Of a stretch of DNA of 64,000 bases, positions 11,501 through 22,911 are shown one piece after another. The notes below the pieces were generated by a model. The model had not been told where the DNA came from and did no database searches. It saw nothing but the letters and a program-made list of their open reading frames with translations. The stretch spans positions 15,013,501 to 15,077,500 of the forward strand of contig NC_060114.1 of NCBI RefSeq assembly GCF_021155765.1, given 5' to 3'. Each line of letters begins with the position of its first letter. Within the stretch, counting starts at the first letter, position 1. The translations under genes were made by a program, and so were the position numbers. The stretch comes from Diprion similis. Lineage: Eukaryota > Arthropoda > Insecta > Hymenoptera > Diprionidae.

Positions 11501-14500
11501 CAAGAACATACATCAGCCGGGTAATCATCTTTCTAAATATCGCTGCCCTCTTGGATATCTATGTCAGGATGCACGTCGGGTACTTCAACGAAAAAGGGTT
11601 ATTGGTCACGCATCCACTCTCCACTGCTTCTCAGTACATGAGGACATCGATGTTCGTCGATCTTCTCGGCCTGCTTCCGTTCGAGCAGCTGATCCTGCGG
11701 GAGATGATGTAAGTTGGTGAGCGATTGGAAAATGTCAAGCGATTGTATTTTCATTCGATAAAATTCGAGGTTTTCAGTATTGCTTCTGTATATGTTCTGA
11801 CTCTAAAATGTCTATCAGCTCCTCCTTAGATCTATTTTACATCTACCTAACGAGAGTTCTCCAACTTCACCGTGTCCTCGGAGCTGTAAACTATCTCCAG
11901 GAGTCAGATTCGTGGTCTAAGGTCATAAAGTATGGGAAGTTCCTCCCGATTCTTCTCCTGATGGCGCACGTCTTCGCTTGCGTAGTTCTCTACACCAGTT
12001 GTATCTTTGATGTAGAATACGAGGAGACTGAGGAGTTTGAGGCAGGTCTTCGGTGCCCACAGTCGCACAGTTTCATCAAAGCAAGTTAGTGAAGCCAAAC
12101 ATTTTTGGAAACAATATGTAAAGTAGCTGTGACTTCATGATGGTAGTAAGATCAGTAATTTCTTTAATTTGATTACACAGGTACGGAATACCAGCTCACC
12201 GATTGGATGGTTTACCAAAGATCGTTATACATTGCTGTTAGCACGCTGACGCGAGTCGGCGTCGAAGAGCTTCAGATCAAGACACCATCGATGATGAACG
12301 TGTTTTACATAATGTCAGCAGTAACGTTCACGGTTCTTCTCCTTCTGATTGGCCAGGTAATGGCTGATTCGGCAATACGAGACGTCGAATTGACCGCCTA
12401 CCAAGACCGGATGACAACGTTGGTCAAGTTCATGAACAATAAAAAGATTAGCCCTGAACTTTACGAGTACGTCTAGGTTTCTGGAACTCCTTGCAACCAC
12501 CAAAAGCCATATACAGTCTCACTAACGTTCCGATTCTTACAGCGAAGTCGTTTCCTACTTCGAGCTTGCCTGGAGGCACAAACGAGGCCAGTCCGTCGAT
12601 CGGCTCTTCAGCGCCTTCCATTCCGCCCTTCGAGAGGACGTTTTATGCGCTTTGTACAGCAAATGCTTGTCCAAGGTACATATTCTAATGGATTAGAAGT
12701 GTCACGTGTCGTCGAGCTACGGATGATCTTGTGGTCTTTAGTGTCCTGGATTGGCTAACGCGAGTGAAACCTTTTACCGATACCTCCTGATGCACCTTAG
12801 AGGAGTCTGGTTTTATCCGAACAGTTCGGTCGTTGTGCACTACAACGACGTCGTCGATCTTGTCTGCGTTATTCACACAGGCAGCGCCGAAGTTGTAGCT
12901 CCGGATGGATCCTACGTAACGACACTGGGACCAGGCAGGTATAATGACACTGTGTGGACGCGCGTTTGTAATTTACTTCCAAAGTTAATGATAGGTAATT
13001 TAGTGTTTATGGGAACTTGATCGGGTCGACCACCGTACGAATGCCAGTAAGTATCGTCGTCACGGCCCATATGGAGGCGCTAATTTTTGACGCCGATGAA
13101 TTTTACCGCGCCTTGACCATTCACCGTAAGGCTAAGCATATTTTCATGAATGCCATGGAACTCAATACCGACTACATTTCGGCCGAATTTGATGACCAGG
13201 TGGTCGTCGTTTCAACCGGGGATTCATCAACCGACGAACATTTCCATAAGGTTTGTTGCACTTCTCATGAAAGTGCGCAGCTAACGGATTTCCTTATTGT
13301 TATTTCCTCGCTGCCTTACTTTTCTTTAACAGGGCACGAGGCTGTTCAGATTTCTTCGCTTCTTCAGCATGAGAGTCGTCGATCCAAATTGGCTACCCAT
13401 AGTCCTGTGGGATAGAAACGTTTTATTTTTTTCCTATTACTTGAGCCCATGCGCAATTATCTACCAAATTGCTTATGGTGAATTCAACGTATACTGGATC
13501 AGTTTTCAGTACTTTACTGATTTCTTGTTCATCGTTACGATGTACATCAAGGCTCACAGCGCTTTTGAAGATAAGTCTGGTAACGTTGTCAGAGATAAAA
13601 GGCGTATATGGATGAAGTGAGTTTATCCTACTAAAAGACTATCAAGAAATTATTGCCAAAGTAACAAGGTTTCAATAGCAATGAAATATCGTGTAATTTT
13701 AAAACTGGCACCATATCATAACGTAAACGATGTAATTCCATTAAGGTTCGTAAAATCTCCGATGGGTTTTTACGCTCACCTGGTATCAGTCGTTCCCATC
13801 GAACTGATATCGTTCATGTTTCTGGATAAAACAATGCAGAGACTGTACGCGAGCTTGCGTGTAAACCGAATTCTAAGACTGGTAAGTATATTTTTGGAAA
13901 GTAATGCTTCAAGAATAAAAAGTTTACGTCCGTTTCTTCCTAACTCAGGCAGTAGTTGTTGATTTCTTCAACGTTCAGTGCCAAAGGCTAAACATAAACA
14001 TCTTCAACATGCGGTTAACTTACCTTATGGCGATACTCTTCTTCACCGTCCATCTCGCATCCTGCATCCTGGCCGCTATGACCATCAAGGAAGATATCTA
14101 CGACTTGGACGACTCAACTCGGCGAAGCGTTTACTTCACAAACGTGTTTGATGTATCTGCTTTGTATGGAGGATCCACGACACGGCGGTACGTAAAACAA
14201 TATGGCGAGTATGTAAAACAGTGAGTGTTCTACTCTGCGTCGATCTGCATACTCTGATATCTTCCAGATTGCCAATAACCAGTCCTTGGTATTACACCTG
14301 CTATATCCTGATGCTAGAGATCATAATGTTCGTTATGTTCGCTTTGATCGTTGGTGACATGTGTGCGATGATAAACGTCAGTCACTACGTGATGATAACG
14401 TACGAGCGAATAATTAAGCGGTTTAAAATATACATGGAAACGTGCGATCTGACTTACGTACTGCGTCAAAACATGTGGAAGTACGGTTGCAACTTGTGGG

Positions 14501-15165
14501 ATTTTAACAGGGGTCGACAAGTCCCTCATCTGGTACGTAATAAGAGTCAGGCCACGTGATCAGGGAACTCCTTCCTGAGTTTGCAAGAGGTACTAAAATT
14601 TATTTGCATTTAAGGTATTGGAGGCTCCTCGTTATTTGCGAAGAGAGATCAAGAATGCTCTCTTTATTCACCACTTGGAGAACCACCAGATATTCTCAGG
14701 GTGCCATGAGGATTTCTTGCGTCAAGTCGCCGACCATTTCATCCTGCTAAACTTCTTCGCTGACGATTTGATCGTCAACATGGGTGACGTGAATGGTACC
14801 ATGTATTTCATCGACAGCGGAAAAGTACTAACGATACACCACGATTCCAACAAAAGTGCCAAGGAAGAGCGAACGGAGATTTTTGAAGAAGGAGATTCGT
14901 TCGGAGTATTATCCGGTATCAGACCAATAACGCGAACGTGAAGTCGTAATCATTTAATTATAACTTTCGTCCAATTTTTTATGTTGCAGGTTTGTTCCCA
15001 CGATATCCACACAGAATGACGCACCGGGCGTTTGGGACGTGTAAAATACTCAAGTTGAATAGAAAAAAGTGGTTCTACTTGCTGCAGCACTTTCCTGCCT
15101 CCCGAGATTACCTTTACGAAACAGCGAATGCTTTGAAGGCGCAGGCCGGTCCGATAAGGAGTTGA
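5931..15165 (+). CDS. Four-repeat (pseudotetrameric) cyclic-nucleotide-gated-channel-like protein, 28 exons, 2,080 aa
   Basis: Exons: 5931-6183, 6700-7032, 7157-7400, 7478-7652, 7833-7994, 8078-8285, 8364-8583, 8818-9001, 9110-9242, 9426-9554, 9617-9783, 9882-10074, 10144-10335, 10392-10649, 10717-11060, 11129-11307, 11370-11708, 11819-12084, 12181-12466, 12543-12675, 12742-12938, 13004-13250, 13333-13616, 13746-13881, 13949-14187, 14268-14532, 14615-14915, 14990-15165. Every junction keeps phase and the sum is 6,243 nt (2,081 codons with stop). The protein has four tandem modules, each S1-S6 plus C-linker plus cyclic-nucleotide-binding domain (CNBD), as in CNGK/tetra-KCNG channels, which fold as one-chain tetramers in the plasma membrane, often of cilia or flagella. 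The introns joining modules 2-3 (68 nt) and 3-4 (82 nt) are too short to hold separate promoters, so one transcript is the simplest reading. No module has a GYG/GFG filter, so ion selectivity is open. Weakest calls: the first intron, the GC-AG donor at 7401, and the start codon. A poly(A) signal AATAAA lies at 15498. Confidence 0.8.
6250..6685. mobile_element. Palindromic MITE-like element in first channel intron
   Basis: About 436 bp that is almost entirely an imperfect inverted repeat. The left arm begins AGGAAGGTATCCCAGG and the right arm ends CCTGGGATACCTTCTTTG. Internal words such as TAAGAACTAAGTGA and TATCCGCCATTAAA recur as reverse complements about 180 bp into each arm, and the centre is AAAATGACA...TGTCATTTT. 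TTAGA flanks both ends (6245-6249 and 6686-6690), a probable 5-bp target duplication. No transposase is encoded. Confidence 0.8.
8584..11060 (+). other. Channel module B (residues about 532-1065): S1-S6, C-linker, degenerate CNBD
   Basis: A cytosolic linker (exon 8818-9001) leads to S1 with CPWILKPGSPVLQLWDTIVL, recalling the HP.S..R..WD entry of HCN/KCNH channels. S3 is WFDLTAAVPWTVLVSAM and S4 is FLRLLKLLKMLKLYK, the most basic sensor of the four. S5 is VILISFFFTGMLLF. The pore is LLVVLQIVLGIGTPIARP, with GIGT at the filter. S6 is CVFWVILMILGALLFIFYMA. In the CNBD the cassette is changed: the FGE site reads YVLE, and the arginine before the A-T/S element is replaced by HTVVTSTY. Nucleotide binding is therefore doubtful. 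Confidence 0.75.
8625..8734. mobile_element. Small inverted-repeat element, copy 1 (in intron joining channel modules A and B)
   Basis: Ends resemble each other as reverse complements: GGGGAAAACATACTCAATTT on the left and AAGTTGAGGGTTTTTTC on the right. The centre holds CATAGATAAT. The same ends and centre occur at 33966-34055, so this is a family of at least two copies. Confidence 0.55.
11129..13250 (+). other. Channel module C (residues about 1066-1614): S1-S6, C-linker, CNBD
   Basis: S1 contains CICAIMTVILYTVRIIV. S2 has VIIFLNIAALLDIYVRM and S3 is FVDLLGLLPFEQL. S4 (IYLTRVLQLHRVLGAV) is weakly charged. S5 has LLLMAHVFACVVLY, keeping the histidine and A-C pair seen in CNG channels. The pore reads YIAVSTLTRVGVEELQ, so the filter position is RVGVE. 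S6 is TVLLLLIGQVMADSAI. The C-linker is YDEVVSYFELAWRHKRGQ. The CNBD has LVCVIHTGSAEVV, then YGNL in place of FGE(I/L), followed by VRMPVSIVV with an arginine retained. Confidence 0.75.
13333..15165 (+). other. Channel module D (residues about 1615-2080): S1-S6, C-linker, CNBD, C-terminus
   Basis: S1 and S2 lie in exon 13333-13616, with NVLFFSYYLSPCAIIYQIAY and YFTDFLFIVTMYIKA. S3 is HLVSVVPIELISFMF and S4 is LYASLRVNRILRL with three or four arginines. S5 (MAILFFTVHLASCILAAM) again has the H..SC pattern. The pore reads FTNVFDVSALYGGSTTRR, so the filter has YGGS, the only Tyr-Gly pair, but in the wrong register for T-V-G-Y-G. S6 is IIMFVMFALIVGDMCAMI. The CNBD shows GTMYFIDSGKVLTI and EEGDSFGVLSG, with FGV where FGE is usual. 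The protein ends soon after the CNBD at a TGA at 15163. Confidence 0.75.
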
Positions 15166-15530
15166 GTTCGTAAAATATCCAGCTGAACGTAATTACACGG
15201 CTAATTCATACGCAAAACTGCGTAGCTCCATTCCGCAGTCAGAGGTGATTACCATTAAGTAGTTCCTGCCATGCTGCAGCATCGATTGCGAAGTGTAACT
15301 ATTATTACACGGACTAGAACTACCTATTTCATATTTTCTTACTACTATATCAGAGAAGGGTGCAAAACCGTCTTACGACCGTATGTGCAGGAGGTGCAGT
15401 ACCTAATTGAGTTAGAAATAGTTGAATAACCGTTATCTTGTAATTAGAAATATAGCAAATCAGCCCGAAGACTAGATTACATTCCCTCATAATTCCCAAT
15501 AAAAAGTCTTAACGATCGCGAATTGAATCC
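15166..15530 (+). other. 3' untranslated region of the channel gene (probable)
   Basis: This follows the TGA at 15163-15165. It contains a poly(A) signal AATAAA at 15498-15503, about 330 nt after the stop, with no further exon signal before it. Confidence 0.5.
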
Positions 15531-16914
15531 TCAACTGCTAACGCATTCCGCGAGAATTTCGCGTGTATAGATATCCGATAAAATCGTGGTTATACCCAAG
15601 GTGTTCGAGCATTTGCAGAACGGAAGATAACCGTGCAGAGTCGACTTCGAGGGATCGGGGATCGGTTCTTCTCCTCTTCTCATCCTCTGCCCTGACTCCT
15701 CTCCGTCTCACCGTTCGGTAATCACCCGCAGCGTCTAATAATAAACCGAAGAACTCTTGAGGCCGACATACGAACCGACGGACGGACAATGCCCATCAGC
15801 GAGCCATTATGTATGGAAAGGCAAGCGGCGTGCGGCGCACGGTGAACCGTCAAATTAGTGGATTGATCGATACCGCGCGCGGCGTGTCTGCTCGTTCTTG
15901 GGGGAAAAAGGTAAAAAACAAAATGGAGGCTGGGACCGCCTGTTACGCCCCATGGTGGCAACCCCCTTAACCACGCCCCAAGAACCAGGGTCGACTCATC
16001 GCCGAGGATTTCCGGGTCCAGGATAGTTCGCCTTACTCCTTACTAAAATTCTAAAAATTCTAAAAATTCTAAAAGCCTCGATCGCAGCCCCTCGTTCGCC
16101 ATGTTTGAATCCTTTCCTCGTTTTTCTGAGTCCTTCTCTCCTCACGGGGCGACGTCCCCCCCGATATCCACCCCTGGATCGGGGGCGGGGCTTCGCCGAG
16201 GCGTATCAAGGTCGTATTTCCGTTGCAGCGCATGGAGCGAGGGCATAATACCGCCTCCCGGAGAACGGGGGGCGTGTACCCCACAGTGGCGCACCTAGAC
16301 AGTCGCAGTCGCAAGCCGGCCTTAACTTGGCCCGCGTGTCATAAGCTCGAAGTGCGGAGTGCGCCGAGAGCCGAACGTCCCGATACGATTTTCGCGGGAT
16401 ACGCAACCCCTGCGGTTATTTAATTTATTCGCGAAATAATAAACGGAGACTATTTTCTATACCTTGCGTATTTCTCGACGAATATCCCCCCGTCGGACAC
16501 GTTCGTTAAAATCGCTCTCACCGCGTTGCAAGCCGATTATCCCACGCGTAGAAAGGCGTCCCGGCCTTGTTGTTCTCTGCATACTTACCCACGCGATTTT
16601 CTATTCGTCACAGACAGCAGCCGAGTACGGCGGCAGTGTGATTCTGTGCAGTTCTTCGTCCTCTGTTTAACGTGATAAATAAGACGACGGCAGATCATTT
16701 TGTGCAGTTTTGTATAGCATAAAGAAGATAATTAGGACGTTGAAATTTTCTAGCACCGTTTATTAAGCAGTGAGTGCTTGGGATGTTTTAACGGTCTCTG
16801 CAAGCTATTCACCCTTCTTTTCGAGTGACAATTCGACTTCGGGTTAGACTAACCGCCAGTGTAACATACGTGCAGGTTGCATGTGAACGGGCAATTAAAC
16901 CCTCGGGGTTAAAG
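15531..16914. other. GC-richer intergenic region upstream of FoxB
   Basis: No reading frame here resembles a known protein; short frames exist on both strands because stop codons are rare in this GC-richer stretch. A short direct repeat of CTAAAAATT lies at 16043-16075. The position suggests FoxB 5' regulatory DNA, but I cannot point to specific sites. Confidence 0.4.
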
Positions 16915-16956
16915 TATATAAAAATCGTTAAAGGTGGCTGTTGAGTATCGTCAGTT
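16915..16956 (+). promoter_or_regulatory. Candidate FoxB core promoter (TATA box plus initiator)
   Basis: TATATAAAA at 16915-16923 is followed by TCAGTT at 16951-16956, an exact match to the arthropod initiator TCAKTY. The spacing of about 36 nt from the TATA box to the initiator A is slightly longer than usual. It would give a 5' leader of about 400 nt before the ATG at 17352. Confidence 0.35.
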
Positions 16957-17351
16957 CGATTGCGACGGTCGCTCAGTGCGAATCGAATGAAACCAGGTCG
17001 TGACTTGGCCATCAACCCGTCGAAGACGTGAGAAGGCGAAGAACCAAGGAAGGAAGTCTCATCAAACGGCGTCGGTCGTTGGTCACCACGATGTAACTCT
17101 TCGCACAGTGTTTCAAAGTGTCGCTGTTCGATTACTTCGCAAAAGAGCAGGTCGTCCTGCAGACCTCGGCGTGCAGGAACCCCGTAGGTACCTAGAGACG
17201 AATCGGAACCCCGAGTGAAATTTCCCGTCAGAAGATGAGGCGACCGATTACGGTGGCCGTAACGAGCTGGTAGATATATATATATATACATATATGTAGG
17301 ATATCGGTTCAGAACGATCAACATCGGCGCAGCGGTGGACCCGAAGATAAA

Positions 17352-20300
17352 ATGCCAAGACCATCGCGCGAGTCATACGGCGAACAGAAGCCCCCCTACT
17401 CCTACATCTCGCTTACGGCAATGGCGATATGGTCGTCCCGTGAAAAGATGCTACCACTTGCTGAGATATACAGGTTCATCGCTGACCGATTTCCCTACTA
17501 CCGCCGGGACACGAGACGATGGCAGAATTCTCTGAGGCACAATCTATCGTTCAACGATTGTTTCATCAAGGTAAGACGTTGACGATGTTGACGATATGGT
17601 ACACCATTCTTATTCAATTTTCTTGGTTCAAGAAACAAACAAACACGGTAAGTTCAGAAACACGGTTATTTTGTCTACTGTACCGCGATCGGACATTTTG
17701 TATAACTTTTTTTGCTGATATAATTAGCTCGGAAGTAGAAGTCGTGGCCCGACGGAGAAGGATCACGTAGATCGAACGCGTTGTACATCCGTTTCAACCT
17801 TATGAATACTATTTCGTAATGTCTGGGTATCCAATTGAGGTTTAAACAGGGATTCGGGACAATCTAATTCTTAATCCTGCAATGCTAAGTGCGAGAAACA
17901 GAGCGTATAACGTTGAATTGGAACTAAAATATGATTCACAGATTACCAAAACGGTACCTCAGTCATTCTCTCAACTTTCTACAGCATCATCAAAAAGCGA
18001 TCGAATTAACAGACAAAGATGATTGATCCACGAGTTGAGTAATTATATCAGAGAACGCTTGCTAGGTTTGAGACTAATTCTGTCCGGAAGCAAGAAAGTA
18101 GAAATTGAGCAATTCTCGACCAATTAATTTACAATTGTTGCAGGCCCTGCAGTCGCAACTTAAAATGACGGTATCAGACGTAATAAGCTAGAATTTCAAT
18201 AGTTTGTTTTTAAAATCGCAGTCACGCTATATTGTAGGCGAGAGAAAAAGCTTCAGGCATATATAAGAATGATAAAAATTCTTTTCTACCAGTTGCCATG
18301 CAGAAACTAAAACAAAAAAAAAAAAAAACACACACACAGACACGTCACAGCTTGAGAATAAAAATCGTACATTCAGATCAAAGAGCGCGATCGATCCGAT
18401 GGCTTAAACACATCACTAGGGGGAAAAAGATGGCGTACATCAATGCATGAGATGCATGTGCACAGGTTTGAAAAAAAAAATAAGAAGAAGAAAAAAAAAA
18501 TACCAAGGTATAAAGTCCAAAGATTAGCCAGCCAACGCCGTGAAGACGAGGGCCCGGTGTGAAGGCGGCTTCGAGGCCTGTCATTATTGCAACCTGTGCG
18601 CCACCTGTAGACGATCATCATCCCGCGGCCATCTACCGTGTGGTTCTATTTGTCGTCATCCTAGACCCGGCTAGACCTAGACTTTGTCTGATGTATATAC
18701 TATAAGGCCCATGGAAAAAGACTCCAGAATCTACATTATACACGCTGCGTAGAGTGCAGGCCGTTCGTCTAACGTGTGTGAAAGTGTCAAATGAGAGCAG
18801 CTGCGACTTCCGATACGCCTCTTTCTCCAAATTTAACCGCTCAGGCTGCACAGACCCCCGACTATTAGCACCTAGAAGGAAAACGCGGCTCGCGCTCTGC
18901 AGGATTCAGGGTGGAGATTACACGTGCACCGTACCTATCATTTTCTACACCAATTTCGGCGTAATCTTTGCCGGCGTTATTAAACTTGTGTATACCTACC
19001 CAGAGACGGTCTCGCTTTGGTCATAATTACACGCATTAATCCTTAAATTGAATAATTGTTTACATACCTCATTCTCTTATCGCCTCATCTTATATCTTTC
19101 TCGCATCACATTCGATTTTCTACTTGAGAAGACAATGCGAGGTTTAAAGGCTGGCCACCATGGTACACTGCAGTTTTAAAACGCGTTAGATTTTACGCGA
19201 TACCTATGATTCGTTGGAAGTGTGATCATCGATTCGGTCGCAATCTAGACACTCAATGCTAGTTCAAACTATCATGGAATGCTGGAGATTTGAATGCTCA
19301 TGCAGCCGTTAAGGCGAGACTACAGCGTTAGGAATGCATGTATAATTCGTTTTCTTTGATCACAATGACGCGATTGTGCCGGTGAATGTCACAACACTGC
19401 TTACCTTACGGCAGCTATCTAAATCACTTCACGTTGGGTTCGATAAAAGCTTGAATGTATATTGTGACGCGGATGGTTCGCGCCAGGATATCGGATTACC
19501 ACTCGTCGTTTCTTGCGACGAAATACCAGCACGTATCTAGGTATTAAATCCAAGTGACAGCGAGTCACATTTCATTTTTTAGTCTTTCTCCCTTTAAAAA
19601 GTAACTTACACTTGGAATTAGAGAAGTCGATTAACTGGTGTCCTTTTTCCAGAGTCCATTTCGCAAAACCGCAATTTCTGTTCAGTCACCATAAATCTAC
19701 GACGACGTTGTGATCGGTATTGAAGCACAGTAAACAGTCAACGCAGGTCATCGATCGAGCTGAGTCTACCGCATAATAGTAGATTGTAATTAGTTTTTTG
19801 GCCGTGACAGTACAGCCGCAAGTTCGTTGGAAAAGTGTTATACAATCGGAGGGAATGATTGAGAAAGAAGTAAATCGCCACACAGCGCGTCCGATCGCAA
19901 ATGCAACAAAAAGTAACCGATATGTATACAATATTCTTGGAATCTTTGCTACAGGTTTTCTCTGTCTTCTTTTGTTGTTATTTTTTTCTTTCGATCACCG
20001 CCGCCATTCATCCGACCGCTAAATCCTCGGCGAGAATATAGCAAAAACCAAACCCTTCCTTGGCATCCGAAATTAATGTAAAAATCAACGTATCTATACC
20101 TATTTTGAATTACAAGAGGCGATTTGTCCGTACGTGAAGCGGTCACACCGTCAACTGCAATTATACGAGTTTCACCGTTTTTTAGTTACGATTGACGAGT
20201 CGACAGGCGTAATTTCAACACCTTTGATAATATACCGTGATTTTCGTTGTCGACTATACATTCAAATTACGTCAAGTTTTTAACAATTATTCCTCAAGAT

Positions 20301-22911
20301 TAGGGGAGATATGTTTTATAATACTGTCCTAGAATGCCGGAGACAATAAATTTGATTCCACGTCAAGTGTCGTGGAACACTTTGATGTCTGCAGGGCAGA
20401 TTTTCGTAGTGTATATATCCACATGTGGGGTGTTTTGTAGGCATTATCCTGAGACGGTCTATTAGGAATCAATATAAATATTTGACATTTCGTGAAGTTA
20501 GGTAGCGACTGGACAAAGGATTAAATTCATGAGCTGCAGGGGCTGCAGATAGAAGAATTGACGTGGAACATGCGGGGATAAATTCTTCATGGGTTATTTT
20601 GCCGTCAAAAGGATGATTTCGGTTTGCACGCGCACCACTCCGTGAGGAGAACAATGCGACTGACGCCAGCGTCGTTAACAATGTGTATCGGTTGCAATCG
20701 GACAAAAGCTGCAGTCTATGGCGGTAAAATAACTATAAACGGCATTAGATCAAAGGATCCGCGGCCGTCCGTCCCTCCATTTCTCCATTTCTCTATTCTA
20801 CCCAATAGGCATTTCGGTCGCCAGTCGAAAGCCTCGCGAGTTCGATCACTCGCATTTTGCTTTGATGTGAGGGGCTGAGCGAGCAGCTCGTCCCACCACT
20901 CCCCTCCCCCCCTTCCCCGGGGGCTTTCTTCTCTGATTGCGAATCGATTAAACTTCCGTACATACGAGCTGCTCGAGCAGTCAGAAATACCCGCGAAGCA
21001 CACCTGATTTTGAGCCGGTCTGACCCACGCTCTTCCGTATGTTGTTTATAACCTATACCGAAACCAATATCGATTCAGGAACTACTTTGTACCACGACGA
21101 ACGATCATCACGCTAGTACCGTCAAACTTGTTTGATTCACATTTACCGGTAATACGGATCTAGCCATCGTACACAATTTCGCAGAGTGAGTTGCTAATGT
21201 CCATACCTATATCCAAACTCCACAAGTCCATCCATCCATATCAGTTTCGTTCGTTAGGTTCTAGATTAGTCGTCGGCTGTTCGAGGCGAAAGATTTAGCC
21301 ATTTTTCACCTGGACTTCCATTTCCGTTTTCATCTCGAACCATTTCGAGGACTTTCCGTCGGAGTGTCTGACGCCCACCTTTTATCTTCCAGGTTCCCAG
21401 GGGTCCTCACACCCCGGGCAAAGGTGCCTACTGGGCGCTGCATCCAGCGGCGTTATCAATGTTTGAGAACGGTTCGTTCCTCCGTCGTCGGAAGAGGTTT
21501 AAACTCCCGAAGGCAGCGAAAGCCGAGAGTCAGGCGTTGGCTGAAACGGCGGCCCGATTGGCTGCGACGAACAATTGCAGCGGGGCCGAGAACTTCGGAC
21601 CTTCGATTTCGGACAGCAATTCCGGGTCCTTCCACCACCACCAAGGAATCAGCCTAACGCAGAGGCAAATCGACTTCCTTCAGGCGACCTCCAGCTTGGC
21701 GGGTCTTCACACCCTTTACCCCGTCGCTAGAGACCAACGCGCCATTTCTCTACCATCCGAGTATCACACTCCGCCAAGGAGCGAGTTCTCCACCGGGTAC
21801 AACGTCAAGGAGTTTGGCACCTTAGCCCAATCTGGCACGACTATTCTTCCCGGAACTGATTCCGACTCCAGGATACTACCTAAGCGACCGAAGCCGCTCA
21901 ATCCGGCCCACAAGTCTTTCAGCATCGAGAGCATCATCGAGTCCTCGACGGATTCTACCGCGAGTCGATCTTCCAGGTATGGAATTCAATAGTTATACCT
22001 GTGCCAATCTACAGGACGATGTATAAACGATGAATTTTCACTGCAGAAACATGTATCACACTTGTTGCATTGAGGTTATAACCTCCATTGACAGTTCGTT
22101 GTATGGTGGACTTATTGTGGTTAATCTACGATTACCGTTTGATTCATATTAACAGCGTCTATCCTCTGAACCTAATCATAACGACGGGTGATTAACTGGA
22201 TGATGCTCGAACGCATCCATCAAGCACTCGTAGGTGCTGTTGGTTTGGGGTTCTCGAACAGTTGCTGCTTTTATTCTCAGTGAGTCAAAAAAAAAAAAAA
22301 AAAAAACTCACGAGGTGCAAGGAGCAACGTTCCGAAACTCATAGGATCCCCATAATTAACGAGCATCAAATTTGTCGACGGACGTTTTCTTCCTATATTC
22401 ATTCATGACGATTTTCAGCCGAACAGCGGGACTGTCGAGCCTGAACCCACTCCTCTCGACGTCGACGTCGGTCGGTCTTCTGCCGCCCTGGTGCGGACCC
22501 AGTATCTACACCTCAGGAATGACGACGTCGCCTAGCGTCTACCCTCTGCACCTTCACCAGGCAGCCGCCGTTTACGCGACGGCTTTGGCCACGGCGAACC
22601 TCTTCGGTTCCCATCCGGGACTCCAGGGACCCGGGAAGACCTCAGCGAGCTCAGCACCGACCCCGGCGTCCACTGCGTCCCTCTACGGACTTTACGCTGC
22701 CGGATTTCCGGCTATGCTGGGACTCGGTCCGACTGCACCTATTCCTGAAACTACCCTCGGCCTCTCGGTACCCCATCCCATCAGCCTCCCACCCACCCCC
22801 ACGACATCCCCGACCATTCTTGCCCTGCCCCAACCACCCCATGGTCCAGACAGCTCGACGACCTCCAGCTACAGTCCGGGGCAATCTTGCACAGACTTGG
22901 CATCCACGTAG
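17352..22911 (+). CDS. FoxB: FoxB-type forkhead transcription factor, three exons, 431 aa
   Basis: Exons are 17352-17570, 21393-21976 and 22419-22911. Phases fit (0, then 2) and all introns are GT-AG. The protein starts [20 protein letters not shown], the N-terminal start plus forkhead entry typical of FoxB (vertebrate FOXB1/2, fly fd96Ca/fd96Cb). The domain, residues about 13-108, contains [18 protein letters not shown] (recognition helix 3) and ends [14 protein letters not shown], a FoxB hallmark with a basic nuclear-localisation cluster. FSIESII at residues 249-255 (21918-21938) is an eh1 Groucho-binding motif, which implies repression. The C-terminus is rich in Ala, Pro, Ser and Thr. FoxB proteins act in the nucleus in embryonic head/neural patterning. 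Intron 1 (3.8 kb) splits the forkhead domain after FIK; intron 2 is 442 nt and holds a run of 20 A at 22287. I could not distinguish orthology to one or the other of the two fly paralogues. Confidence 0.95.
17571..21392 (+). other. FoxB intron 1
   Basis: Bounded by AAG|GTAAGA and CTTCCAG|GT. It contains poly-A and CA-rich simple sequence at 18311-18341 and A-rich patches at 18471-18500. Short frames near 18370-19030 and 19690-20880 have no recognisable domain. It may carry enhancers, but nothing specific is visible. Confidence 0.6.

Noticed and set aside
5931-15165. Reading the region as four separate tandem channel genes
   Set aside because: In-phase exons cross the module borders through introns as short as 68 and 82 nt, leaving no room for promoters or poly(A) sites.
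15538-16423. Several 60-90-codon frames between the channel and FoxB
   Set aside because: They overlap on opposite strands in GC-richer DNA without domains.
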